Shown here one piece after another: positions 15,901 through 22,890 of a DNA stretch of 64,000 nt (position 1 is its first letter; each line of letters begins with the position of its first letter). The notes under the pieces were generated by a model that saw only the letters and a program-made list of their open reading frames with translations, was not told where the DNA came from and did not search any database. The stretch comes from Tenacibaculum dicentrarchi (lineage in GTDB: Bacteria > Bacteroidota > Bacteroidia > Flavobacteriales > Flavobacteriaceae): positions 1,221,501 through 1,285,500 of the forward strand of contig NZ_OZ038524.1 in assembly GCF_964036635.1 (NCBI RefSeq), in the 5' to 3' direction. The position numbers were made by a program, and so were the translations under genes.

Positions 15901-16617
15901 TTCAAACTCTTTAGTTTCATAAAAATCAGGCTTATCAGCCGATTTTGGTGCAAATTGTTCAACTTTAGGACCTTTTATAAAAGCAACATTATCTTTATAT
16001 GCTGAAACAATATCGTTAGGAAATTGTTTAGATGTTTCTTTTATCAATTTGAATAAAGATGTTGGCATCTCTTCACCATCAATAACAAAAGTTCCGTTAA
16101 ATATTTTATGACGACAATGTTCTGAATTTACTTGGCTAAAACCAAAAACTTCAGAATCTGTTAATTTTCGTCCTATTTTTGTTGCTACTCCTTCTAAATA
16201 TTCAACTTCTTCATCGCTTAAAGCCAAACCTTCTTTTTCATTATAAGTGGCAATGTCTTCAATGTCTAAAATTGGTTCTGGTTGAATATCGATTGTAAAA
16301 CTATCTTGTTTTAAACCATCGTATTTTTGAGAAATCATTGGGTCGAAATCTGAATAATCGGCTGAAACAACGTCAAATTCTTCTATTCTGATAATATCAG
16401 AAATACCCATATTTTGAGTTATTTCTACGGCATTGGTACTCCAAGGAGTAATCATTGCAGCTCTTGGACCAACAAAAAAGAGCTCTAAAGATGTCTCATT
16501 TATTTTAGGTTGTTCTCCAAATAACCAGGTAAGTTTTGAAATAGTTTCTGTAGATAATTCTTTTGTTGTTTGAACAGTAAATATTTTACTGCTAACGTTT
16601 CCAAAGAAATGAATCAT
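12904..16617 (-). CDS. purL: Phosphoribosylformylglycinamidine synthase, large single-chain type
   Basis: Fourth step of purine synthesis: ATP- and glutamine-dependent conversion of FGAR to FGAM. At 1237 residues it is the fused form with its own glutaminase. The order is an N-terminal PurS-like part (1-150), a linker with FSQVNSEHCRHKIFNG (about 160-175), two AIRS-like halves (first with KAETHNFPTTVEPFNGAATGSGG, second with VPTGKDSLSMKQ) and the C-terminal amidotransferase. There GICNGAQ carries the nucleophilic Cys and the last 50 residues the His/Glu (MPHIERS). A TAAATTTG -7 element lies about 55 bases upstream. No other pur gene is adjacent. Confidence 0.97.
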   Translation of the reverse strand: MIHFFGNVSSKIFTVQTTKELSTETISKLTWLFGEQPKINETSLELFFVGPRAAMITPWSTNAVEITQNMGISDIIRIEEFDVVSADYSDFDPMISQKYDGLKQDSFTIDIQPEPILDIEDIATYNEKEGLALSDEEVEYLEGVATKIGRKLTDSEVFGFSQVNSEHCRHKIFNGTFVIDGEEMPTSLFKLIKETSKQFPNDIVSAYKDNVAFIKGPKVEQFAPKSADKPDFYETKEFESVISLKAETHNFPTTVEPFNGAATGSGGEIRDRLAGGKGSLPLAGTAVYMTSYSRLEASIDSVKNTRFWENKFEARDWLYQTPMDILIKASNGASDFGNKFGQPLITGSVLTFEHEENTASSDAKPRKLGFDKVIMQAGGIGYGKAEQALKETPKEGDKIVILGGENYRIGMGGAAVSSADTGEFASGIELNAVQRSNPEMQKRAANAVRGMVESDENFIVSIHDHGAGGHLNCLSELVEDTGGKINLDNLPVGDPTLSAKEIIGNESQERMGLVIAEKHIDTLQKIAERERSPIYTVGDVTGDNRFTFESETKGDKPMDLALEDMFGSSPKTVLTDKTIVRNYKNSRYKTKNLNIYLNQVLQLEAVACKDWLTNKVDRCVGGKVAKQQCVGPLQIPLNNVGVMALDYNGKEGIATTIGHSPISALINPAAGSRNSIAESLTNIIWAPLKDNLASVSLSANWMWPCKNEGEDARLYKAVKAISELSIDLGINVPTGKDSLSMKQKYKEDEVISPGTVIISATANCNNLSKVVEPVLQKNGESIYYINISQDSFKLGGSSFNQVLNTIGNEAPDITNAAFLKDAFNTIQNLIKADKISAGHDVASGGLLTTLLEMCFADVNLGADFDISSLNEEDSLKVLFAENAGIVFQADASVETILSENNIEFFTIGTANDSGKVTIKNNEDNFSFDVSEVRDTWYKTSYLLDDKQTANGLAKNRFDNYKNQPLKYTFPTNFTGKIADVLGSSDKKDRPKAAIIREKGSNSEREMANAMYLAGFDVKDVHMTDLISGRETLEDIQFIGAVGGFSNSDVLGSAKGWAGAFLYNEKANTALKNFFKREDTLSVGICNGAQLWMELDLINPDHKVHGRLVHNDSKKHESSFTSVKIQENNSVMLSSLAGTELGVWISHGEGKFNLPEAETNYSIVAKYGYEGYPNNPNGSDYNTAMLCDATGRHLVTMPHIERSTFQWNWANYPAGRKDEVSPWLEAFVNAKTWIENKK

Positions 16618-16670
16618 TATTTTGCTGTATTAAGTTGTGTTTGTGTTGTTTTTTTATCAATTTTAATTGA

Positions 16671-16678
16671 CAAATTTA
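16671..16678 (-). promoter_or_regulatory. -7 element upstream of purL
   Basis: TAAATTTG on the minus strand matches TAnnTTTG, 54 bases upstream of the purL start codon. No well-spaced TTG was found. Confidence 0.4.
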
Positions 16679-16764
16679 CTTATTTTCAAATTAAATAAAC
16701 AGATAAAAAACAGATAAAATTCAGTAAACGCATAAAAAAAACAACAAATTTTGCTGTTTTTTAT

Positions 16765-17547
16765 TTAATTTCTATCAGGAACTCTATTTATTTCAATTTT
16801 ACCTTTTTTACGTACTTTGTAATTTTCGTAGCAATTTAAAACGGCTTCAATTATTTGTAAGTCACTTGCTTTTTTGATAAAATAGGCTGAATAATCACAG
16901 TCTGTTAGCAGTTTATTTAACTCTTGTTTATCCATCTCTAAATATTCCATCATTACTTCTCTATCAAATTTACCTGCAAGCATTTTACGTAAATCGTCTT
17001 TTTTCTTTAGTTTTTGTAATTTTTTAAGTTGCTTAGGTTTTCTTCCGAAGAGGTTATAGATTAAATCAACAGGGTTTAATAATTTTGAAATCGGCGATGT
17101 TATTTTTTGAGGTTTACCTATTTCATAGGTTTGCGGCAGTCCATTGATATGGATTCGTGTAAATTTATCTTTAGGAACTTGTTTTACATCTATTTCTAAA
17201 ACGCCAATTAATGCTGTTGATTTAATAACAACTTCTTTAATCTCTTCGGGTTTTTCTTGTAATGAAATAACCACTTCGTTTCCTTTTAGCAAATCGTTAG
17301 TTACTTTTAATTTGATAGAAGAGAAGCCGATAAAAGACACTAAAACAGTATCATTTGCTTTTGATGTTACTTCAAAAAGTCCTTTTTCGTTGGTAATAGT
17401 ACCAACAACCGAGTTTAAATTTAAAATATGCGCAGCGCTTAACGGTTTTTTGGTTTTCGCATCAATAACCTGTCCTTTTAATTGCTGAGAATACCCTGAA
17501 AAGGAGATACATATAAGTAAGGTAAGAAATAAGTATGTTTTTTGCAT
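16765..17547 (-). CDS. Secreted protein with carboxypeptidase-like regulatory domain
   Basis: A 260-residue exported protein. Residues 1-20 are a signal peptide (MQKTYLFLTLLICISFSGYS). Residues about 22-100 form the CarboxypepD_reg-like beta-sandwich (LKGQVIDAKTKKPLSAAHI ... VVGTITNEKGLFEV), the N-terminal module of many Bacteroidota TonB-dependent receptors. Here no plug or barrel follows. The C-terminal 150 residues are basic, helical and unassigned (KPKQLKKLQKLKKKDDLRKML). It probably acts in the periplasm or outer membrane. A similar domain pairing is common in Flavobacteriaceae but has no known function. Confidence 0.8.
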   Translation of the reverse strand: MQKTYLFLTLLICISFSGYSQQLKGQVIDAKTKKPLSAAHILNLNSVVGTITNEKGLFEVTSKANDTVLVSFIGFSSIKLKVTNDLLKGNEVVISLQEKPEEIKEVVIKSTALIGVLEIDVKQVPKDKFTRIHINGLPQTYEIGKPQKITSPISKLLNPVDLIYNLFGRKPKQLKKLQKLKKKDDLRKMLAGKFDREVMMEYLEMDKQELNKLLTDCDYSAYFIKKASDLQIIEAVLNCYENYKVRKKGKIEINRVPDRN

Positions 17548-17643
17548 GCTGCAATAATAAGGATTATTGCTATGAAATTAGTTAAGAAACTGTGAAATTG
17601 AAAAATTGGAAGAATAATTTAGGAGGAGGTTTTATCTCTTATT

Positions 17644-17678
17644 TATAAAAAAAACTGCTTCAAATCTGAAGCAGTTTA
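17644..17678 (-). terminator. Terminator after tRNA-Leu
   Basis: Stem AAACTGCTTC / GAAGCAGTTT with a six-base loop, followed on the minus strand by eight T residues; it lies just beyond the 3' end of tRNA-Leu. Confidence 0.85.
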
Positions 17679-17683
17679 AAAAG

Positions 17684-17767
17684 TGCACGTAACAAGAGTC
17701 GAACTTGCACATCCTTACGAATACAAGCCCCTCAAGCCTGCGCGTCTACCAATTCCGCCATACGTGC
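17684..17767 (-). tRNA. tRNA-Leu (anticodon GAG)
   Basis: On the minus strand the acceptor arms GCACGTA and TACGTGC pair perfectly. The D arm (GCGGAATTGGTAGACGCG), the anticodon arm CAGGC-TTGAGGG-GCTTG with GAG at positions 34-36, the long variable arm of class II tRNAs and a T arm with GTTCGAC are all visible. The discriminator is A and CCA is not encoded (the next bases are CTT). A terminator follows at once. The gene reads leucine codon CUC, plus CUU by wobble. Confidence 0.93.
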
Positions 17768-17778
17768 GTGCTAAAATA

Positions 17779-17808
17779 AAAAAAGCTAAGCGTAATGCTT
17801 AGCTTTTT
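17779..17808 (-). terminator. Hairpin between tRNA-Lys and tRNA-Leu
   Basis: Stem AAAAGCTAAGC / GCTTAGCTTTT with loop GTAAT and T runs on both sides; it would end tRNA-Lys transcripts or serve as a processing stem between the two tRNAs. Confidence 0.75.
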
Positions 17809-17809
17809 G

Positions 17810-17882
17810 TGACCGGGCTGGGGCTCGAACCCAGGACCCTCTCCTTAAAAGGGAGATGCTCTACCAACTGAGCTACCAGGTC
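17810..17882 (-). tRNA. tRNA-Lys (anticodon TTT)
   Basis: The minus strand gives a 73-nt class I tRNA: D arm GCTCAGTTGGTAGAGC, anticodon arm TCTCC-CTTTTAA-GGAGA with TTT at 34-36, variable loop GGGTC and T arm CTGGG-TTCGAGC-CCCAG. The acceptor strands GACCTGG and CCCGGTC pair except for a U5-C68 mismatch. The discriminator is A and CCA is not encoded. A -7 element (TATATTTG) is 28 bases upstream. Confidence 0.93.
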
Positions 17883-17909
17883 ATTTTTGCTTATTTGTCT
17901 AAGCGGTTG

Positions 17910-17917
17910 CAAATATA
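17910..17917 (-). promoter_or_regulatory. -7 element of the tRNA-Lys promoter
   Basis: TATATTTG on the minus strand, an exact TAnnTTTG match; the start site would fall about 22 bases before tRNA-Lys. Confidence 0.5.
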
Positions 17918-18003
17918 CAACGGTTATATTGAATATTAAAAAAAAATGTTCTTTTTTTTAATATTTTTTTAAAGATATTTGTAATCGCTTAATTATTAGA
18001 ATT

Positions 18004-18522
18004 ATGAAAACAGTATTAATAGGGTATATGGGAAGTGGAAAATCGACAATTGGTCGATTATTGGCTAAAAAAAAGAATAGTCCTTTTATTGACCTAGATG
18101 ATTATATAGAGGATAAAGAAAAAATGACTGTGTCTGAAATTTTTGAAACGAAAGGAGAAATTTACTTTCGAAAACAAGAACACTTCTATTTAAAAGAAAT
18201 TTTAGCCTTAAAACAAGATTTTGTTGTGTCGTTAGGAGGTGGCACGCCTTGTTATGCGAGTAATATGGATATTCTGATTGCTGATAAAAACGCAACATCC
18301 GTTTATTTAAAAACAAGTATTGCTACAATCGTACAGCGATTGACTAATGAAAAAAATCAAAGACCCTTAGTAGCACGACTAAAAGAAGAAGATTTACACG
18401 AGTTTATTGCCAAACATTTATTTGAACGAAGTTATTTTTATCATCAAGCAAAGCATTTGCTAACTGTTGACGCTAAAAAAGTAACGGAAATTGTTACTGA
18501 ATTAGCGCTTTTAGTAGATTAA
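18004..18522 (+). CDS. aroK: Shikimate kinase
   Basis: Phosphorylates shikimate at the 3-hydroxyl with ATP, step five of the chorismate pathway. The P-loop GYMGSGKST is at residues 7-15. The substrate-binding DLDDYIE is at 31-37, the FRKQE arginine region near 55, the GGGTPCY motif near 79 and the lid RPLVAR near 119. Length 172 is normal. It is divergent from the tRNAs and convergent with the PRTase gene, with only 12 bases between the stops, so no separate terminator fits there. Confidence 0.95.
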   Translation: MKTVLIGYMGSGKSTIGRLLAKKKNSPFIDLDDYIEDKEKMTVSEIFETKGEIYFRKQEHFYLKEILALKQDFVVSLGGGTPCYASNMDILIADKNATSVYLKTSIATIVQRLTNEKNQRPLVARLKEEDLHEFIAKHLFERSYFYHQAKHLLTVDAKKVTEIVTELALLVD

Positions 18523-18534
18523 TAAACTTAAATT

Positions 18535-19038
18535 CTAGGTTAAATAAACTAGTGTTTGGTTGTTTTTAAATTCAACAACAACGTGTTCTTTGGTTGAGGT
18601 TGAAAGAGAAATCCCTTTAAAATCGGCTTTTACAGGATATTTCTTGTGGTTTCTGTTCACCAAAACAGCGGTTTTAAAACGCTTTAATGGAACGTCTAAA
18701 AAATGCTTTACCGCATAAATTAAGGTAGTTCCAGAATTTAAAACATCATCAATTAAAACCAATGATTTATTTTCGTATTGTTCAACCGATAAAGAGGTGG
18801 TTATTGGTTTTATAGGATTTTTTTTATCGATAAAAACCTTGCATAATTCGATTTTTAAAGGCGATATTTCCGATAATACTTTGTGTATTTTTTCAGCAAA
18901 TAAATAGCCATTATTAGCAATTCCTGCAATGATAATTTCTTTTTCATCGCTATTACTTTCGTAAATTTGAAAGGCAATACGACGGATTTTTTGTTCAACT
19001 TGTAGGTTGTTTAATATAATAGAGTCTGATACGTTCAT
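18535..19038 (-). CDS. Phosphoribosyltransferase-family protein
   Basis: A 167-residue type I PRTase fold. The PRPP-binding signature VLIDDVLNSGTTL is at about residues 93-105, preceded by a pyrophosphate-loop region (AGIANNGYLFAEKI, about 38-51). The overall form is close to PyrR and hypoxanthine/uracil PRTases, but the substrate cannot be told from sequence. I know this gene as a regular neighbour of aroK and the S4 protein in Flavobacteriaceae. No signal peptide is present; it should be cytoplasmic. Confidence 0.85.
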   Translation of the reverse strand: MNVSDSIILNNLQVEQKIRRIAFQIYESNSDEKEIIIAGIANNGYLFAEKIHKVLSEISPLKIELCKVFIDKKNPIKPITTSLSVEQYENKSLVLIDDVLNSGTTLIYAVKHFLDVPLKRFKTAVLVNRNHKKYPVKADFKGISLSTSTKEHVVVEFKNNQTLVYLT

Positions 19039-19103
19039 TTTTTTATTTAAAAATTTAAAAAGAAAAGATAAAGATATTACAAATTACGGTAATTTTAACC
19101 TGA

Positions 19104-19520
19104 TTAATTGTCATTTTGATCAGAATCCTCTTCAAAACTATTGTCGGTATTAATTTCAGAATTACCATAATCATCAATATCTCTTCTGTCTTTTTTGGTA
19201 GGTCTTCCTGCGCCTTTTTTTCGATAATAATCTTTTGAATATTTCAATAAAGCAGTTCTATCAAACTCTTCTTTTGGGGTTAAATCTTTTCGGTATAAAT
19301 CAACCAACTTAGCGCCAACACGACTATCAGGTATGTCTAAGACTTTTATCTTATAATTTATTTGATTCTTTCGAATGCTTATTTCTTCATTCCCGAAGAT
19401 TTCTTTTGATGGTTTTAATTTAACACCATTAATTTTAACGTGTCCTTTTTTACAGGTATCAGTAGCGATACTTCGGGTTTTAAAAAAGCGGATACACCAC
19501 AAGTATTTATCAATTCTCAT
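19104..19520 (-). CDS. S4-domain RNA-binding protein (HslR/Hsp15-like)
   Basis: A 138-residue protein whose first about 55 residues are an S4 domain (MRIDKYLWCIRFFKTRSIATDTCKKGHVKINGVKLKPS). This pattern is typical of HslR, which binds stalled 50S subunits carrying nascent chains after heat shock. A KGAGRPTKKDRR block follows near residue 105, also typical of the HslR group, and then an acidic tail. A promoter lies immediately upstream (19554-19580). It is co-directional with the PRTase gene 65 bases downstream. The assignment to ribosome rescue is by family. Confidence 0.87.
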   Translation of the reverse strand: MRIDKYLWCIRFFKTRSIATDTCKKGHVKINGVKLKPSKEIFGNEEISIRKNQINYKIKVLDIPDSRVGAKLVDLYRKDLTPKEEFDRTALLKYSKDYYRKKGAGRPTKKDRRDIDDYGNSEINTDNSFEEDSDQNDN

Positions 19521-19553
19521 AATAAAAGTTAAAATTTATCTTTTAGTTTTTTA

Positions 19554-19580
19554 CAAAGGTATAAAAATGGTAAATTGCAA
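19554..19580 (-). promoter_or_regulatory. Promoter of the S4-domain gene
   Basis: On the minus strand TTG (19578-19580), a 16-base spacer and TACCTTTG (19554-19561), about 34 bases before the ATG. Confidence 0.5.
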
Positions 19581-19599
19581 GTTAAAATTTCAGAATTAA

Positions 19600-20463
19600 A
19601 TGATAAAATTTAAACACCTTTTTTATTTCGCAGTAACTAGTATTTTTCTGTATTCCTGCGGATCAGATAATGGAAGAACTATTGTTCGTTTTGACCATGA
19701 GGCGCAAGCAGTAAAAGATAGCGACATCCTTGTTGAATTCTTAAAAACGCATTATTATAAAGATGATGTTGACTCTATAAAGCCTTTAATTAAAGGAAAA
19801 ACAGCCTTATTTACCGATAGTCGATTAAAAACCGAAACGGTAAATGAATACGATTTAGATTATACCTATTATCATTTCGTAAAAAAACAAGGAATATCAA
19901 CCAAGAAAAATACTACTGTTGTTGATTCTGTTTTAACAACGTATAGATTAAGTTCATTAGTTGTCTCAGATAAATTAGTAAAAGAACAAGATTTAGAAAC
20001 ACCAACTTGGTTTAATGCACAACAAATTGCTGTTAGAGGCTGGTTGTATGGTTTCACGCATTTTAAAGGAGGCGTCTTAAAAAAACAAGACAACGCTCCT
20101 AATTTATACGAGGGTGCTGGTGAAGGTTTTTTCTTAGTTCCTTCAGGATTATCTTATAGAAATGCAGGGGCTTTAGCTAATAAAAATTTACTTTATATGG
20201 TTAAATTACATGATATTGTAGAAGATACAGACCATGATTTAGATAATGTGCCTTCTATTAAAGAAGATGTAAACGGTGATGGGAAACCTTGGAATGATGA
20301 TTCTGATAACGATAGAGTTCCTAATTATTTAGACAATGATGATGACGGAGATGGGAAATTAACTAAAGAGGAGGTTAATAAGCAAGGTGGTGATCCGCTG
20401 AGTAATTTTAGCGATGCAACAAGACCTTCTGTACCTGATTTTTTAAATAGATTTATTAGATAA
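19600..20463 (+). CDS. FKBP-type peptidyl-prolyl isomerase-like lipoprotein with Asp-rich calcium-binding tail
   Basis: A 287-residue envelope lipoprotein. The signal ends in a lipobox (FLYSC, Cys20). The middle third resembles the FKBP PPIase fold as found in Bacteroidota lipoproteins (GWLYGFTHFKGG, FFLVPSGLSYRNAG, LLYMVKLHDI). After it comes an Asp-rich run with repeated DxDxDG-like loops (DTDHDLDNVPS, DVNGDGKPWNDDSDNDRVPNYLDNDDDGDGKLTKEE) that looks like EF-hand or thrombospondin type 3 calcium sites. It probably folds secreted or outer-membrane proteins. The catalytic residues are not complete by eye, so activity is uncertain. Confidence 0.75.
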   Translation: MIKFKHLFYFAVTSIFLYSCGSDNGRTIVRFDHEAQAVKDSDILVEFLKTHYYKDDVDSIKPLIKGKTALFTDSRLKTETVNEYDLDYTYYHFVKKQGISTKKNTTVVDSVLTTYRLSSLVVSDKLVKEQDLETPTWFNAQQIAVRGWLYGFTHFKGGVLKKQDNAPNLYEGAGEGFFLVPSGLSYRNAGALANKNLLYMVKLHDIVEDTDHDLDNVPSIKEDVNGDGKPWNDDSDNDRVPNYLDNDDDGDGKLTKEEVNKQGGDPLSNFSDATRPSVPDFLNRFIR

Positions 20464-20482
20464 TATTTTTTTTAAAAAAAAT

Positions 20483-20519
20483 AAAAAAATCCTGAACAAT
20501 TTGTTCAGGATTTTTTTTG
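20483..20519. terminator. Bidirectional terminator between FKBP-like gene and OMP gene
   Basis: Stem AAAAATCCTGAACAA / TTGTTCAGGATTTTT with T runs on both strands. It shares the core CCTGAACAATTTGTTCAGG with the purL terminator. Confidence 0.88.
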
Positions 20520-20532
20520 CTTTAAATTTTAT

Positions 20533-21159
20533 TTAAAACATATAAGAAACACCTACAATAATTTGATTTACACGGGTATCAAATTCAATTTTTGTATTAC
20601 TTGGACTCGCAGCTGTTTTATTAATTAATTCACTTTGGGTATCTGAAAAAGCTCTTTCCCAACGAACATCAATACCGAACTTCCCTAAATCAACACCTGC
20701 ACCTAATTGCATTCCTACTGAAAAACCATCAGCTTTTACATCTTTAATTTTATCGGTGTCAAAATCTCCTTCAATAACATATTGAAAAGCAGGCCCTGCA
20801 AAAACACGTCCTACACCACCTATTTTTTTACCAATTAATACAGGAACATCAATTTTTCTAAAAGAATACGATGTTTTTATAGGGGAAGATGTAATACTTG
20901 GTGTAAAAACAACATCGCTATTTAACTGAGTATACACTAATTCTGGCTGAATAAATAAACCGATAATAGGGATTTTACCTCTTAAAAAGACCCCTGCATG
21001 AAAACCTGTTTTACTTTCACCGCCCGAAAGAACATCGTTTTTAACATCTGAAAAAGAATCTGAATTGTAATTAATTCCTCCTTTTATACCGAATTTTGTT
21101 TGACCTTGCATTTGTGTAGCTCCTATAAAAAGAAGTGCTCCTAAGATAATTTTTTTCAT
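20533..21159 (-). CDS. Outer-membrane beta-barrel protein (porin family)
   Basis: A 208-residue protein with a signal peptide (MKKIILGALLFIGATQMQGQ). The barrel is made of alternating strands, starting TKFGIKGGINYNSDSFSD and ending VNQIIVGVSYMF with a C-terminal Phe, as in the PF13568-like small barrels of Bacteroidota. The GFHAGVFLRGKI and QLGAGVDLGKFGIDVRWERA strands are characteristic. Transport function is not implied; such barrels are mostly uncharacterised. It is convergent with the FKBP-like gene. Confidence 0.85.
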   Translation of the reverse strand: MKKIILGALLFIGATQMQGQTKFGIKGGINYNSDSFSDVKNDVLSGGESKTGFHAGVFLRGKIPIIGLFIQPELVYTQLNSDVVFTPSITSSPIKTSYSFRKIDVPVLIGKKIGGVGRVFAGPAFQYVIEGDFDTDKIKDVKADGFSVGMQLGAGVDLGKFGIDVRWERAFSDTQSELINKTAASPSNTKIEFDTRVNQIIVGVSYMF

Positions 21160-21222
21160 TGTTTTTAATTTTAAGTAGTTATTATTAATTAATTTTCTGT
21201 TTTCTTGATAATAAATAAAGAT

Positions 21223-21257
21223 AAAAAAAGCATCATTTATAAAAAATGATGCTTTTC
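21223..21257 (-). terminator. Terminator after the transketolase half gene
   Basis: Stem AAAAGCATCATTT / AAATGATGCTTTT; the minus strand continues with seven T residues. Confidence 0.8.
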
Positions 21258-21284
21258 ATGTATTATAAAATGTGTGAAAAAATA

Positions 21285-22235
21285 TTATTTTCTCGAAATC
21301 ACTTTTTCAACTGCTTGAATGATTGCTTTATCGTTTAAACCGTATTTTTCCATCAATTCATCAGGAGTTGCCGATTCACCAAAACTATCATTAACCGCTA
21401 CAAATTCTTGTGGAGTAGGTGTGTTGGTTGCTAAACAACGTGCAACGCTTTCACCTAAACCTCCAAATTTATTATGCTCTTCAGCAGTTACAATACATCC
21501 TGTTTTTGCTACAGATTTTAAAATAATTTCTTCATCCAACGGTTTAATTGTGTGAATGTTTATTACTTCTGCAGAAATTCCTTTTGCTTCTAATTGCTCG
21601 GCAGCCTGTAAAGCTTCCCAAACTAAATGCCCAGTGGCAACAATAGTTACATCAGTTCCTTGGGTCATTTGAATTCCTTTACCAATGATAAAAGGCTCAT
21701 CAGTCATAAAAACAGGCACTTTTGGACGACCGAAACGTAAATATACAGGTCCTTGGTGTTCTGCAATTGCTAAGGTAGCTGCTTTTGTTTGGCTATAATC
21801 ACAGGTATTAATTACTGTCATACCAGGTAACATTTTCATTAACCCGATATCTTCTAAAATTTGATGCGTAGCACCGTCTTCACCTAAGGTTAAACCAGCG
21901 TGTGAAGCACAAATTTTAACGTTTTTATCAGAATAGGCTACAGATTGACGAATTTGGTCATAAACACGCCCTGTTGAAAAGTTTGCAAATGTTCCTGTAA
22001 ATGGAATTTTACCACCAATTGTTAAACCAGCTGCAATACCAATCATATTGGCTTCAGCAATCCCTATTTGAAAGAAACGCTCTGGATGATTATTTTTAAA
22101 ATCGCCCATTTTTAAAGACCCTGTTAAATCGGCACATAAGGCAACTACATTAGGATTTGTTTTTCCTAATTCTGTTAAACCATCACCAAACCCAGATCGG
22201 GTATCTTTTTTTTCAGTATAAGTATATTTTTTCAT
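21285..22235 (-). CDS. Transketolase, C-terminal subunit
   Basis: A 316-residue protein covering only the pyrimidine-binding and C-terminal domains of transketolase, the thiamine-diphosphate enzyme of the pentose phosphate pathway. Markers are FFQIGIAEANMIGIAAGL (the Glu that activates the cofactor), HAGLTLGEDGATHQ and GPVYLRFGRPKVPV. Bacteroidota usually split the enzyme into two genes, but the N-terminal half is not next door: the upstream gene is maf. An ATG at 22268 would add 11 residues, but a promoter -7 element overlaps it (22266-22273), so the start MKKYTYTEKKD at 22235 is preferred. Confidence 0.9.
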   Translation of the reverse strand: MKKYTYTEKKDTRSGFGDGLTELGKTNPNVVALCADLTGSLKMGDFKNNHPERFFQIGIAEANMIGIAAGLTIGGKIPFTGTFANFSTGRVYDQIRQSVAYSDKNVKICASHAGLTLGEDGATHQILEDIGLMKMLPGMTVINTCDYSQTKAATLAIAEHQGPVYLRFGRPKVPVFMTDEPFIIGKGIQMTQGTDVTIVATGHLVWEALQAAEQLEAKGISAEVINIHTIKPLDEEIILKSVAKTGCIVTAEEHNKFGGLGESVARCLATNTPTPQEFVAVNDSFGESATPDELMEKYGLNDKAIIQAVEKVISRK

Positions 22236-22265
22236 CAGTTGAGTTGTGTTGTTGTAAATACTTGC

Positions 22266-22273
22266 CAAAAATA
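22266..22273 (-). promoter_or_regulatory. -7 element of the transketolase half gene
   Basis: TATTTTTG on the minus strand; a TTG lies 24 bases upstream (22298-22300), slightly long. The element overlaps the longer possible start codon and so argues for the ATG at 22235. Confidence 0.45.
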
Positions 22274-22305
22274 ATCTTTTAAAAAAAAATAGAACTACAA
22301 TAGAA

Positions 22306-22887
22306 CTATAAATTTATTAATTCTTTGTAAAGTTTATGAATAGGAAAGCCCATTACGTTAAAATAACTGCCTTCAATTTTTGTAATTGCAACTTTACCAA
22401 TCCATTCTTGAATGCCGTAAGCACCCGCTTTATCAAAAGGTTGGAAATTTTCTATATAGTAATGAACCTCATCATCAGATAATTTTTTAAAGGTGACATT
22501 AGTGGTGTCGTTAAAAATTTTCTTGAAGTTTTTATTTGAAATACAGATAGAAGTAATCACTTGATGTGTATTATCAGATAGGTTTTTAAGCATTTTAAAA
22601 GCATCATTATAATCTTTTGGCTTGCCCAACGCTTTATTATTGTGCCAAACAATGGTATCCGAAGTTATTAAAAGATCGGTTTGAGTTAGTTCATCTTTAA
22701 AAGGTTCTGCTTTTAAATCAGCTAAAAAATCAGCAATTTCTGTGCCTTTTAAATGCTTCGGATAAACTTCTTCAACTTCTTTTGTTTTAATGATAAAAGG
22801 AATGTTTAGGTCTTTAATTAATTGTTGTCTTCTAGGTGATTTTGAAGCTAAAATTACCGTGTATTTTGATAGTTTACTGGCTAACAT
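22306..22887 (-). CDS. maf: Maf-family nucleotide pyrophosphatase
   Basis: A 193-residue house-cleaning enzyme that hydrolyses non-canonical or modified nucleoside triphosphates to monophosphates. The family start is visible as ILASKSPRRQQLI (residues 12-24). SDTIVWHNNKALGKPKDYNDAFKML (about 75-99) carries the catalytic Asp and Lys, and GAYGIQEW and FYNVMGFPIHKL-like blocks follow at the C-terminus (SYFNVMGFPIHKLYKEL). The start lies three bases from the end of the UbiA-like gene, so the two are co-transcribed. Confidence 0.93.
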   Translation of the reverse strand: MLASKLSKYTVILASKSPRRQQLIKDLNIPFIIKTKEVEEVYPKHLKGTEIADFLADLKAEPFKDELTQTDLLITSDTIVWHNNKALGKPKDYNDAFKMLKNLSDNTHQVITSICISNKNFKKIFNDTTNVTFKKLSDDEVHYYIENFQPFDKAGAYGIQEWIGKVAITKIEGSYFNVMGFPIHKLYKELINL

Positions 22888-22890
22888 GTT

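Noticed and set aside
17684..17882. tRNA cluster as an integration site
   Set aside because: No integrase gene and no repeat of the tRNA 3' end was seen nearby.
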